Below are positions 30,598-39,424 of a stretch of 64,000 nucleotides of DNA, in pieces. The DNA lies in NCBI GenBank assembly GCA_018654575.1, contig JABILI010000035.1, positions 1-64,000 on the forward strand, read 5' to 3'. Both the position numbers and the translations under genes were made by a program. How positions within the stretch are numbered: the first letter of the stretch is position 1; each line of letters begins with the position of its first letter. Source of the DNA: Porticoccaceae bacterium (lineage in GTDB: Bacteria > Pseudomonadota > Gammaproteobacteria > Pseudomonadales > Porticoccaceae). The notes beneath the pieces were generated by a model. It worked only from the letters and a program-made list of their open reading frames with translations. It searched no databases and had not been told where the DNA came from.

Positions 30598-31908
30598 TTA
30601 TAGATCGTAGCCCCTCTCATCGTGCTCAACGAGATCTAAACCTCTCATCTCACCTTCTTCTTCTACCCGCAATGTTAACATTCTATCCACGAGTTTCAAG
30701 AGGACATAAGTCACGACTGCAGTGTAAGCAAAGGTAGCAACAATTCCAGTTAATTGAACCGAGACCTGACTAACCATATCCATACCTTCGTTATAGCCTT
30801 GCCCACTGAAAACACCAAGCGCATCCGAAGCGAAAACACCGGCTAGAAGAGTGCCGAGCATTCCGCCAACACCATGGACTGGGAACACGTCGAGAGAGTC
30901 ATCGATTTGAAAGCGTTGTTTTATAGCTTGAGTGGCGTAGTAGCAAATAATACCGGCGCTTAAACCAATAACTAGTGCGCCTGCTGGCCCAACGAATCCT
31001 GATGCGGGAGTGATGGTGCCAAGACCTGCTACCATGCCCGTAACAATACCGAGGACTGATGGTTTACCGTGCTTTATCCATTCCATCATCATCCATGCCA
31101 ATGAACCCGCTGCCGCTGAAATATGGGTGACTAGCATTGCCATACCGGCATCGCTATTTGCGGCTAGTGCTGAACCACCATTAAAGCCAAACCAGCCAAC
31201 CCATAGCATGCCGGCGCCGGTGACAGTCATTGTCAGATTATGAGGAGGCATTGCTTGCCGAGGGAAACCTTTTCGATTACCCAGTACCAGTGCGGCGATC
31301 AAAGCGCCGACTCCGGCGGTAATGTGCACGACAGTCCCGCCAGCGAAATCTAGCAGTCCCATTTCCCCTAGCCAACCTCCACCCCACACCCAATGGGTGA
31401 TAGGAGCATAAACAAGAACTAGCCATAGACCACTAAAAAGTAGCATGGCACTAAAGCGCATACGCTCAGCGAAAGCGCCAACTATAAGAGCCGGCGTAAT
31501 AATAGCGAACGTCATTTGAAACATAGCAAAAACCGATTCAGGGATATCGCCAGCCATACTGTCTTCGGTCAAATTACCAAGGAAGAAATTATCCAGATTA
31601 CCTATATAAGCATTCATGGAACCGCCATTACCAAAGGCGAGACTGTAACCAAAAGCGAACCAAATAATCGAAGCTAAACAGGTTATGGCGAAACACTGCA
31701 TCAGCACAGAAAGAACATTTTTAGATCGGACCAAGCCACCATAGAAAAGTGATAAGCCGGGAATGGTCATAAACAGCACGAGGGCTGTGGATGTCAGGAT
31801 CCACGACGTATTTGCCGCATTTAAATCATCGGCGAATGCCTGTGTGGACTGAAGAGTAGCTATTACTGCAAGCGTGGCTACTCTGAACCATCGATTGTTT
31901 GAATTCAT
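30598..31908 (-). CDS. amtB: Ammonium transporter with N-terminal signal peptide
   Basis: GGLVRSKNVLSVLMQC, DFAGGTVVHITAGVGAL, VFPVHGVGGMLGTLLAGVF; Met at 31908 precedes the signal peptide, although the ORF extends to 31989. Confidence 0.95.
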   Translation of the reverse strand: MNSNNRWFRVATLAVIATLQSTQAFADDLNAANTSWILTSTALVLFMTIPGLSLFYGGLVRSKNVLSVLMQCFAITCLASIIWFAFGYSLAFGNGGSMNAYIGNLDNFFLGNLTEDSMAGDIPESVFAMFQMTFAIITPALIVGAFAERMRFSAMLLFSGLWLVLVYAPITHWVWGGGWLGEMGLLDFAGGTVVHITAGVGALIAALVLGNRKGFPRQAMPPHNLTMTVTGAGMLWVGWFGFNGGSALAANSDAGMAMLVTHISAAAGSLAWMMMEWIKHGKPSVLGIVTGMVAGLGTITPASGFVGPAGALVIGLSAGIICYYATQAIKQRFQIDDSLDVFPVHGVGGMLGTLLAGVFASDALGVFSGQGYNEGMDMVSQVSVQLTGIVATFAYTAVVTYVLLKLVDRMLTLRVEEEGEMRGLDLVEHDERGYDL

Positions 31909-32031
31909 AATTTTCCCTGAAATATTGGCACCAAAATGGGGCGACTCATCGTCGTCGTTGGATTTTTCGCACCATAATATAGCTGTCATATCCGAATCTA
32001 GTGCTTAAATCCGCCTTGAATTAAAAAGAAA

Positions 32032-32046
32032 GCAATATTTGTACCG
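32032..32046 (-). promoter_or_regulatory. Candidate sigma-54 promoter for amtB
   Basis: Reverse strand reads cGGtacaaatattGC: GG and GC separated by exactly 10 nt, close to TGGCAC-N5-TTGC. Confidence 0.5.
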
Positions 32047-32268
32047 TTATCGAGCACATGCACTAAATTAAGCCATTAGTACCAGTTTCCGACCTAATTT
32101 AATAATCACTACTAGCTATCTGAAGGGCTAAAGGTTTAGCAAGTTCGATATTGCCTGATTAACAATAATCAATTTAATGTTAGTTAGAATAGGCCTTTTG
32201 TTTTGAAGTTAAGGTAATATAGATTTCGACTAACCCTTTATGGCATCTGGTTAATATGGAGTTCTCTC

Positions 32269-32826
32269 ATGCGAAGGCAATCAGTCTTTGTCACAATATT
32301 GCTAATGTTCTATGCGACACAGGTTTCGTCGGCCAATATTGCTTGGGTTTGTCAACGAGAGCCAGGAGATAAAATTATTTGGAGCTGTGTTGCTGATAGT
32401 TCACATTCGACTGGTCCTAAAGCGGTTCCCAAAGAGCCAGAAGTAATTTTAGAGGAGCCTTTATCGGAAACTCGTTTTGGAGAGGCAGGTCAAGATTACC
32501 CACCCCCATCTAAGCTACCAGCAAGAAATAGCGCCTTATCAGTATGGTTGGACAATATCCCTAGGCAGAATCACCTTATTCAATTTGGTGCTTTTCAGAG
32601 TTTGGCTAATGCTACCTTGCTGGTAGAGAGTGCCCTTTTAAGCCAAGATCTGAGAATTATTCCCTTGCTGTCTAAAGGGACGGTTACCTATGTTGTGATC
32701 AGTGAGAGATCCTTTATACGCAAGGATGGTCTGGCGGTGGCAGAGAGTTTTTTTGACAATAACCTTAACATTAGTTTTTGGCTGCGCACTCCGCAGTCAT
32801 TAGCTAACCCCGTTATTCTTAATTAA
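32269..32826 (+). CDS. SPOR-domain-like exported protein
   Basis: Signal peptide; C-terminal HLIQFGAFQSLANATLLVESALLSQDLRIIPLLSKGTVTYVVI resembles SPOR. Confidence 0.55.
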   Translation: MRRQSVFVTILLMFYATQVSSANIAWVCQREPGDKIIWSCVADSSHSTGPKAVPKEPEVILEEPLSETRFGEAGQDYPPPSKLPARNSALSVWLDNIPRQNHLIQFGAFQSLANATLLVESALLSQDLRIIPLLSKGTVTYVVISERSFIRKDGLAVAESFFDNNLNISFWLRTPQSLANPVILN

Positions 32827-32877
32827 ATCGTCGTAAGCCAATACCTTCAATATTGTGTAAAAAATACGGAGCTGAGA

Positions 32878-33726
32878 ATGACATCTACTTACCATTTCAA
32901 GACAGCGATGCTATACAACGCTTTTAAATACACTGTTTATGCGTTGCTAATGTTCAACATAGTTTTGTTTTTTCAAGAAGAGCTACTGGCCACTGAACAA
33001 ACTTTTAGCCAGGGCATTAATTTGGTTGATGTTATTCAAGGTTTCGCTGCCACCATTGATACGGCTGCCTGGGTTTTATTGTTGCTGTTATTCGAACTGG
33101 AAACCTCAGTTTTAGACGATGACACATTGCGTAGAACCAATGTAAAAGTGACCTTTATTGGCCTGCGAATATTTAGCTATGGCTTTGTTGGCTATGCGTT
33201 TTATGGTTATTTCAGTAAAATGTTGCTCACTTACAATATCTCTCCCTTTGTTGTTGACGATCTTTGCGCCATGGTCGGGCAAGGCTACGCCGGTATATTC
33301 ACTCTAGATGAATACCCGCTGCTAGATACAGATAGCTGCGCAGTTCTGGCAGATCAGACGCTCTTTAAACTTAATGGTCAGCAGATATTGGGTAACACTT
33401 CTGACTGGGTTGATATCCAATGGTTGGCTTGGTTGGATGTGATTAACTCGGCAACCTGGGTGGCTGTCGTGGTGATTTTGGAAGTGGATGTCTGGCTACA
33501 GCTGCGCGGGCGCTTGCAGGGTGGCCTTGTCTCGGCAAGCAGGATAATCAAGATACTTCTATACAGCATATTATTTTTCGCAGCAGCTTACTGGGGCCTG
33601 CTGGGCGACTTCCTTGATTTTTGGGATGCTTTTATGTGGCTGGTGGCCTTTGTATTTGTTGAGATGAATTTATTTCAGTGGCAGGTAGAAACGAGTGAAG
33701 TGATCGCTGAAGACGCTGTTAATTAG
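32878..33726 (+). CDS. Polytopic membrane protein of unknown function
   Basis: 282 aa, about 5-6 predicted hydrophobic segments, no recognised family. Confidence 0.7.
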   Translation: MTSTYHFKTAMLYNAFKYTVYALLMFNIVLFFQEELLATEQTFSQGINLVDVIQGFAATIDTAAWVLLLLLFELETSVLDDDTLRRTNVKVTFIGLRIFSYGFVGYAFYGYFSKMLLTYNISPFVVDDLCAMVGQGYAGIFTLDEYPLLDTDSCAVLADQTLFKLNGQQILGNTSDWVDIQWLAWLDVINSATWVAVVVILEVDVWLQLRGRLQGGLVSASRIIKILLYSILFFAAAYWGLLGDFLDFWDAFMWLVAFVFVEMNLFQWQVETSEVIAEDAVN

Positions 33727-33732
33727 CGCCAG

Positions 33733-34158
33733 TTAGTTAGGGACTATTGCCAGTATCAGCTTCGCAATGCAGGTCAGCTTACCTTGATCATTGGTCAGGC
33801 GAACTTCCCATACATGGGAGCGCCTACCTAAATGAATCGGCCGCGCAGTGCCGGTTACTAAACCAGATGAAACAGGACGTAAGTGAGTTGCGCTGACTTC
33901 TTGACCAAGACATCGGGCTGTGGCCATGTCGATAACGTGGGCACCACCAAGACTACCAAGAGTTTCTGCTAAGACCACATTCGCACCACCATGAACAATG
34001 CCATACGGCTGAAAAGTTCGAGAATTTGCTGGCATCGTGCCAGTAATGTAGTCATCACCAACGTCGGTAATTTTGATGTCAAGATGCTCATCAATCGTAC
34101 CCTTACTCATTTGCGCAATTAGCACTGAGTCAGGTTTGTGGTGCCAAATACTTGTCAT
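33733..34158 (-). CDS. Hotdog-fold thioesterase (PaaI/YdiI-like)
   Basis: GTMPANSRTFQPYGIVHGGANVVLAETLGSLGG. Confidence 0.88.
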   Translation of the reverse strand: MTSIWHHKPDSVLIAQMSKGTIDEHLDIKITDVGDDYITGTMPANSRTFQPYGIVHGGANVVLAETLGSLGGAHVIDMATARCLGQEVSATHLRPVSSGLVTGTARPIHLGRRSHVWEVRLTNDQGKLTCIAKLILAIVPN

Positions 34159-34182
34159 GGTTAATCCTTAAATATTATTGAC

Positions 34183-35847
34183 CTAGGTTTTCAGTCTTTT
34201 GTGCTTAACTCTCGTGGGTTGCGCGTCTCCGCCTTTACGTTTAACAAAATCTTCGTGGTACTCGCTGTAACATCCTTCGAAAAGTACCACTTCGCTATTG
34301 TCTTCATAAGCCAAAGTATGGGTCGCAATGCGGTCTAAAAACCAACGATCATGTGAAATAACCAGGACACAACCTGGGAAAGACAAAATTGCTTCTTCTA
34401 GCGCGCGCAAGGTTTCAATATCAAGATCATTTGATGGCTCATCCAAAAGCAAAACGTTAGCGCCTTGTTTTAGGGTGTTAGCTAGATGCAAACGGCCCCG
34501 TTCACCGCCGGATAATTGGCCAACACGCTTTTGTTGATCGGTGCCTCTGAAATTAAAGCGACCAGCATAGGCTCTCGAAGAAACTTCATAGTTACCAATT
34601 TTTAAAATATCGTGCCCGCCTGATATAGCCTCCCACACGGTGTGACTATTATCTAGCGAATCCCTATTCTGTTCTACGTAGGCGACTTTTACTGATTCTC
34701 CTAGGGTGATAGAGCCGCTATCTGGCTGCTCAGTACCAGCAATCATTCTAAATAAGGTTGATTTACCTGCGCCATTGCCACCAATAATACCGACGACAGC
34801 GCCTTTAGGGATCGATAAAGATAGTTGATCAATTAGCAGTTCTTGACCATATCCTTTACTGACCTTATCCAGGACAATAACCTTGTCACCCAGACGTTCG
34901 CCTGGAGCGATATAAATTTCGTTGGTTTCATTGCGTGCTTGAAATTCTTGTGAGTTCAGTTCGTCAAATCGTGCGATTCGTGCTTTATTCTTCGCCTGCC
35001 TCCCTTTTGGGTTTTGTCTAACCCACTCTAATTCTTGCTTGATCGCCTTTTGACGTGAAACCTCTTGCTTTGACTCTGTCTGTAAACGTCGATTCTTACC
35101 TTCCAGCCAAGCCGAATAATTACCTTCGTAGGGAATCCCGTGGCCACGGTCAAGCTCCAAAATCCAGCCTGCCACATTATCTAAAAAGTACCGATCGTGC
35201 GTTACAGCAACTACAGTGCCGGCATATTCCTCTAAAAACTTTTCCAACCAAAACACCGACTCTGCATCCAGGTGGTTGGTCGGCTCATCAAGCAACAACA
35301 TATCAGGACGAGAAAGCAAAAGCCTGCAGAGCGCAACTCTTCGTTTTTCACCACCTGAAAGAGAGGTAATATCGGCATCCCAAGGGGGTAGACGCAAGGC
35401 ATCTGCGGCTATGTCAAGGAAGTGATCTAGGTTGTGTGCGTCCCAAGATTCAATGATTGCCTCCAATTCACCCTGTTTTTTGGCCAAATCGTCAAAATTA
35501 GCATTCGGTTCTGCATAATCTAAGTAGACCTGATCTAGGTCTTTTAGGGCGTCAACGGCTTCTCGTATACCGTCTTCGACATTACCACGAACGTCTTTCT
35601 CAGGGTCGAGGATAGGCTCTTGGGCTAAATAACCAATTTTAATACCCGGCATGGGCCTTGCTTCACCTTGTATCTCAGTGTCGAGCGCCGCCATTATTTT
35701 TAGTAAGGTCGATTTCCCTGAGCCATTAAGGCCTAATACACCTATTTTAGCGCCCGGAAAGAAGGATAAAGAAATATCTTTAAGAATTTCTCGCTTGGGC
35801 GGAACGATTTTGCTCACGCGATTCATTGTAAAAACGTATTGTGCCAT
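34183..35847 (-). CDS. ettA: Energy-dependent translational throttle protein (ABC-F)
   Basis: Duplicated ABC NBDs; YVFTMNRVSKIVPPKREILKDISLSFFPGAKIGVLGLNGSGKST N-terminus. Confidence 0.96.
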   Translation of the reverse strand: MAQYVFTMNRVSKIVPPKREILKDISLSFFPGAKIGVLGLNGSGKSTLLKIMAALDTEIQGEARPMPGIKIGYLAQEPILDPEKDVRGNVEDGIREAVDALKDLDQVYLDYAEPNANFDDLAKKQGELEAIIESWDAHNLDHFLDIAADALRLPPWDADITSLSGGEKRRVALCRLLLSRPDMLLLDEPTNHLDAESVFWLEKFLEEYAGTVVAVTHDRYFLDNVAGWILELDRGHGIPYEGNYSAWLEGKNRRLQTESKQEVSRQKAIKQELEWVRQNPKGRQAKNKARIARFDELNSQEFQARNETNEIYIAPGERLGDKVIVLDKVSKGYGQELLIDQLSLSIPKGAVVGIIGGNGAGKSTLFRMIAGTEQPDSGSITLGESVKVAYVEQNRDSLDNSHTVWEAISGGHDILKIGNYEVSSRAYAGRFNFRGTDQQKRVGQLSGGERGRLHLANTLKQGANVLLLDEPSNDLDIETLRALEEAILSFPGCVLVISHDRWFLDRIATHTLAYEDNSEVVLFEGCYSEYHEDFVKRKGGDAQPTRVKHKRLKT

Positions 35848-36127
35848 GGGATTTTATTTGACTCATAGTAGGAGGTTAGAGCCTAACAGCAAGGCATAAC
35901 CAGTTAAAGCGATTACCCTATATTCTAACGGAAATGGGGCCATCTGAGAATCAGATCTTACAAAAAAGCGCCAATAAATTGCTAAAAAATATGTGAATAT
36001 GGATAGAAAATAGCAGTTTACAGGGTTTTATTTCTTGCGCAACGTGATATCTTCTATCTGTTTGCTGGTATTCACGCTACGCAATCGGAGTTTAATTTTA
36101 ATTAATATAAATGAAGGGGTAATAAAA

Positions 36128-36337
36128 ATGGATAAATTAACAGCTGTAATAGCTCAATTAACTAGCCTTGCGATGTCTCTGATTGTTCTGGGTGTGGCTC
36201 TTGGTATTGTGTTTGGCAGTGGTACGCCATTCGTCGGAGGAGTTCTCGACAATATTCTTGGATTTGTCAATACTCTCGGTGATGCAGGTTTAGTTGGACT
36301 GCTAGTTGCTGGGTATCTAATGGCAAGTATGGACTAG
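36128..36337 (+). CDS. Small hydrophobic membrane protein A (69 aa)
   Basis: gaagggg ribosome-binding site before ATG 36128; IVFGSGTPFVGGVLDNILGFVNTLGDAGLVGLLVAGYLM shared with the next two ORFs. Confidence 0.7.
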   Translation: MDKLTAVIAQLTSLAMSLIVLGVALGIVFGSGTPFVGGVLDNILGFVNTLGDAGLVGLLVAGYLMASMD

Positions 36338-36359
36338 AGTTTTTAGTTATTAAGTGAAG

Positions 36360-36387
36360 GGGGACTCATATAGAGTCCCCTTTTTTT
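36360..36387 (+). terminator. Rho-independent terminator after small protein A
   Basis: ggggactc-atata-gagtcccc followed by ttttttt. Confidence 0.92.
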
Positions 36388-36415
36388 CACTAAAGTGATT
36401 AAATAGGATGCCACC

Positions 36416-36643
36416 ATGAATAAATTTTTTAAGAAATTAACGAAGCAGCTCTGGCAAGCGGTTGAAATCCTAGCAGCGATTCTAGCGATTGGGTTACTTG
36501 TCTCTGGTCTCTTTGGGCCCGATGTACCATTTTTTGGAGGCATTACCGACAATGCAAAGGGCGTTATCGACTCGATAGGTTCAGCAGGGCTAGGCGTGAT
36601 TGTAGCCATATTGATTTTAAAGGATATTTGGAAACGACAATAA
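36416..36643 (+). CDS. Small hydrophobic membrane protein B (75 aa)
   Basis: GLFGPDVPFFGGITDNAKGVIDSIGSAGLGVIVAILIL aligns to protein A. Confidence 0.72.
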   Translation: MNKFFKKLTKQLWQAVEILAAILAIGLLVSGLFGPDVPFFGGITDNAKGVIDSIGSAGLGVIVAILILKDIWKRQ

Positions 36644-36646
36644 TTG

Positions 36647-36669
36647 AGGTATCTGAAAAGATGCCTTTT
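36647..36669 (+). terminator. Probable weak terminator after small protein B
   Basis: aggtatct-gaaa-agatgcct (one G-U pair) followed by ttttc. Confidence 0.6.
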
Positions 36670-36898
36670 CTGCTTAAAGCACAATCCTCTCTGAGTTCTA
36701 GTTAACTCAGCATCTATATTTTGTCTAAAGGTTACTGTCATTACTAATGGTTTAAGATAATTAGACCTGGCTCAACCTCTGGCTATCGCAAAAATAATTT
36801 CCCAACAACCTTTTAAGGTTGCCAAACGCCATTTTAAATTCGAGCTGAAAAGCTTTATTCCTTGCAATTATCATGTTATGTTTTTCGGGTGGCTTTAC

Positions 36899-36926
36899 TT
36901 GCAAAGTGACTTTTTAGAACTAATAT
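36899..36926 (+). promoter_or_regulatory. Candidate sigma-70 promoter upstream of small protein C
   Basis: TTGCAA (36899-36904), 16 nt spacer, TAATAT (36921-36926), about 30 nt before the ATG at 36959. Confidence 0.45.
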
Positions 36927-36958
36927 AAGATTACAACGATAAAATAAGGGGTACTACA

Positions 36959-37276
36959 ATGAGTCCATTAAAAGTGGTAAGACTATTAGTATTAGCAGTA
37001 GCAGTTATCGGTGCCTTTGCGGCAATCCCTGAGATAGGATTAGTGCACGTGATCCTTGGATTGGCGATGGGAATAATGAGTGATCAGGCGGACAAAGATA
37101 ACAGAATGTTCTTTTTAGTGCTTGCCGTCGCACTTACTGCCGTATCTGACGCAGCTGGAGACCTTCCGGTCATCGGCGGATATATCAGCGCGATTATGGG
37201 TAACCTTAGTGTAATGGTTAATGCCGGCGCTCTGGGCATAGTAATGATGGTGGTTAAGGATCGTGTTACTGAGTGA
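36959..37276 (+). CDS. Small hydrophobic membrane protein C (105 aa)
   Basis: aagggg ribosome-binding site; C-terminal GDLPVIGGYISAIMGNLSVMVNAGALGIVMMVVKD resembles the core of A and B. Confidence 0.72.
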   Translation: MSPLKVVRLLVLAVAVIGAFAAIPEIGLVHVILGLAMGIMSDQADKDNRMFFLVLAVALTAVSDAAGDLPVIGGYISAIMGNLSVMVNAGALGIVMMVVKDRVTE

Positions 37277-37299
37277 TAAATAGTCAGCCCTAAACGAAA

Positions 37300-37327
37300 G
37301 GCCCGACTAATAGTCGGGCCTTTTTTT
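37300..37327 (+). terminator. Rho-independent terminator after small protein C
   Basis: ggcccgact-aat-agtcgggcc followed by ttttttt. Confidence 0.93.
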
Positions 37328-37353
37328 ATGTGTATTTAGGCTGATTTAATCTG

Positions 37354-38583
37354 CTACTCAACCACAAAGGTCATGCCCGCATGCAAGGTGAGGCGGTCTA
37401 TGAGCTTGTCTCCCATTGCCGTAGCTGGTGTCCAAAAACCACCTATTTTTTCTTCCTCAGTGAAATCAAACGCCAAAGACAAACCTGCCTGAGCCAGCAT
37501 TTTTGCTGTGCAGCCATAGCCAGGGTCTCTATCGCCGGTTACCTTTACCTGTAATGTTTCTCCCTTAATGTTTTTTCCTAGCAAGCTGACATCAAAGTAT
37601 CCGGCTAGTTGGGCTTCTGGACTGGGCCCCTCACCTGGTTTAGGTAGCACAAAGCGCTGCATCAATTTACGTATCGGTGAAACCACAACGCTGAATGCGA
37701 AAAAACCAAGACCAAGAGTCAAGCCTAACGCGGAAAGCCGACCCTTGAGGCCACTACCAGAGACCATTTGTTCTCGATACATAAAGTTCTCACCATAGGA
37801 CTGACCGAGCAACATATTAGAGCGCAACACGACCCGCGCATTGATCGCTTCCATAATAAAGGGTGCGACCCATCGTTGTATGTCTTGGTCGAAAAATGGA
37901 CCTTTAATACTGATTTGAGAATGCTTAAGATCGGGGTTCTCTGGGCAGAGGGCGTAGGGATTATTCATTTCTTTGCGCAGAGTTGGGTCCTTCATGGCCG
38001 CTTTTACCGCCTCAATCATGCTTGCGAGGGTGCCTCCGGATGCTCCGCCCTTCATGGCGTTAACGGAAAGTTTTACATCATCAAAAAATAAACCAAAACG
38101 TTGCTTGGCCTTTTGCTGCAAAAAATGTACGCCTAGATCGGAGGGAATTGAGTCAAATCCACAGCAGCTGACAAGTCGCGCACCAGACTGTTTTGCCGAT
38201 TCAGCATATTTAATAATCATTTTCTTTATCCAATAGGCTTCACCACAGAGATCACAGTAGTCTGTGCCATTTTCTGCACAGGCTTTAACTAGGGGTTCGC
38301 CATAGAGAGCATAGGGCCCTACCGTAGTGACAGCGACGCGAGTGGATTGGCACATAGTGGCTAGGGCCTCTCCGTCGGCTGCATCGGCAATAATCATGGG
38401 TAGATCTATGCCCACAGAGCCAAGCGATTCTTTTAGTCGCTGGAGTTTTGATGAAGATCGACCGGCAATAGCCCAGCGCACGTCTTTATTAACACCAACA
38501 TGCTCAACTAAATAGTGAGAGAGTATCTGTCCAACAAAGCTACTAGCGCCGTAAATAATTAGATCAAACGATTTGGTCATCAT
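37354..38583 (-). CDS. Saccharopine dehydrogenase-like / trans-acting enoyl reductase family protein
   Basis: DLIIYGASSFVGQILSHYL...WAIAGRSSSKLQRLKESLG; VSCCGFDSIPSDLGVHFLQQ; GGASGGTLASM. Confidence 0.85.
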   Translation of the reverse strand: MMTKSFDLIIYGASSFVGQILSHYLVEHVGVNKDVRWAIAGRSSSKLQRLKESLGSVGIDLPMIIADAADGEALATMCQSTRVAVTTVGPYALYGEPLVKACAENGTDYCDLCGEAYWIKKMIIKYAESAKQSGARLVSCCGFDSIPSDLGVHFLQQKAKQRFGLFFDDVKLSVNAMKGGASGGTLASMIEAVKAAMKDPTLRKEMNNPYALCPENPDLKHSQISIKGPFFDQDIQRWVAPFIMEAINARVVLRSNMLLGQSYGENFMYREQMVSGSGLKGRLSALGLTLGLGFFAFSVVVSPIRKLMQRFVLPKPGEGPSPEAQLAGYFDVSLLGKNIKGETLQVKVTGDRDPGYGCTAKMLAQAGLSLAFDFTEEEKIGGFWTPATAMGDKLIDRLTLHAGMTFVVE

Positions 38584-38643
38584 TGTTAGTATGTTTTCCC
38601 AATGTGCTGTTTAATAGTTCACATCTTACTACGTAATACGCAC

Positions 38644-39318
38644 ATGCCAATGCAAGTTAATGACTTACCAGTTTTTTATTCATTTCGCCGCTGTCCCTAT
38701 GCTATTCGAGCTAGAATGGTCATTAACTACTGCGGCATACCTGTGGAGTTGCGAGAAGTCTTATTATCAAATAAACCCAAAGACATGTTGGCAGCATCTT
38801 TAAAGGGGACTGTCCCAGTTCTGGTGTTGCCAAGTGGCACAGTTTTAGATGAGAGTTTAGATATTATCAGGTGGGCGTTTGATCAGGTATCTAGCGATTT
38901 AAATAAGTTGGATTTTAGGCTCTGTGATTATATTTCTCAGTCGGGCACAAATTTAATTGAACTTAACGATGGCATGTTTAAACGGGCGCTGGATGGGTAC
39001 AAATACTGGCAGAGATTCCCTGAAAAATCTCAACAGCAGCATCGCTCTGAGGCTGAACAGTTTTTAAAACAGTTAGAAGCCTTGCTGGGAGTACATCAAT
39101 TTTTGTTGTCCGAACACCCAAGCTTAGTTGATATAGTAATCTTTCCGTTCATCAGACAGTTCGCGTTTGTTGACAAAGACTGGTTTGATCAAAGCTGTTA
39201 TCCCTTACTACAAAATTGGTTACAGCACTTTCTTGAGTCCAAGCTCTTTCTAAGTGCCATGGCTAAGTATCCAGTGTGGGATGGAAGTAAAGACACTAGA
39301 AACTATATAAATCTTTAG
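38644..39318 (+). CDS. Glutathione S-transferase family protein
   Basis: FRRCPYAIRARMVINYCGIPVELREVLLSNKPKDML...GTVPVLVLPSGTVLDESLDIIRWA. Confidence 0.85.
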   Translation: MPMQVNDLPVFYSFRRCPYAIRARMVINYCGIPVELREVLLSNKPKDMLAASLKGTVPVLVLPSGTVLDESLDIIRWAFDQVSSDLNKLDFRLCDYISQSGTNLIELNDGMFKRALDGYKYWQRFPEKSQQQHRSEAEQFLKQLEALLGVHQFLLSEHPSLVDIVIFPFIRQFAFVDKDWFDQSCYPLLQNWLQHFLESKLFLSAMAKYPVWDGSKDTRNYINL

Positions 39319-39424
39319 CTAATAGGCAATCTATTTCTCTAGCTTTGAGAGTTTAGTTGTTATCATGGCAACCATTCATAATAGCACCCAGCCGCGAGAT
39401 CGAAAGGCTCGTCAAGGATATTAG

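Noticed and set aside
35055-35369. Plus-strand ORF opposite ettA
   Set aside because: Antisense shadow of an essential-type conserved ABC-F gene
36343-36741. 132-aa minus-strand ORF across the small-protein cluster
   Set aside because: Antisense to gene B and spans two terminators; the plus-strand paralogous ORFs with RBS explain the region better
39365-39424. 20-codon ORF (MATIHNSTQPRDRKARQGY) directly before the ABC transporter start
   Set aside because: Poorly placed RBS; the aagga before the transporter ATG serves the main gene; likely chance, though a leader peptide cannot be excluded
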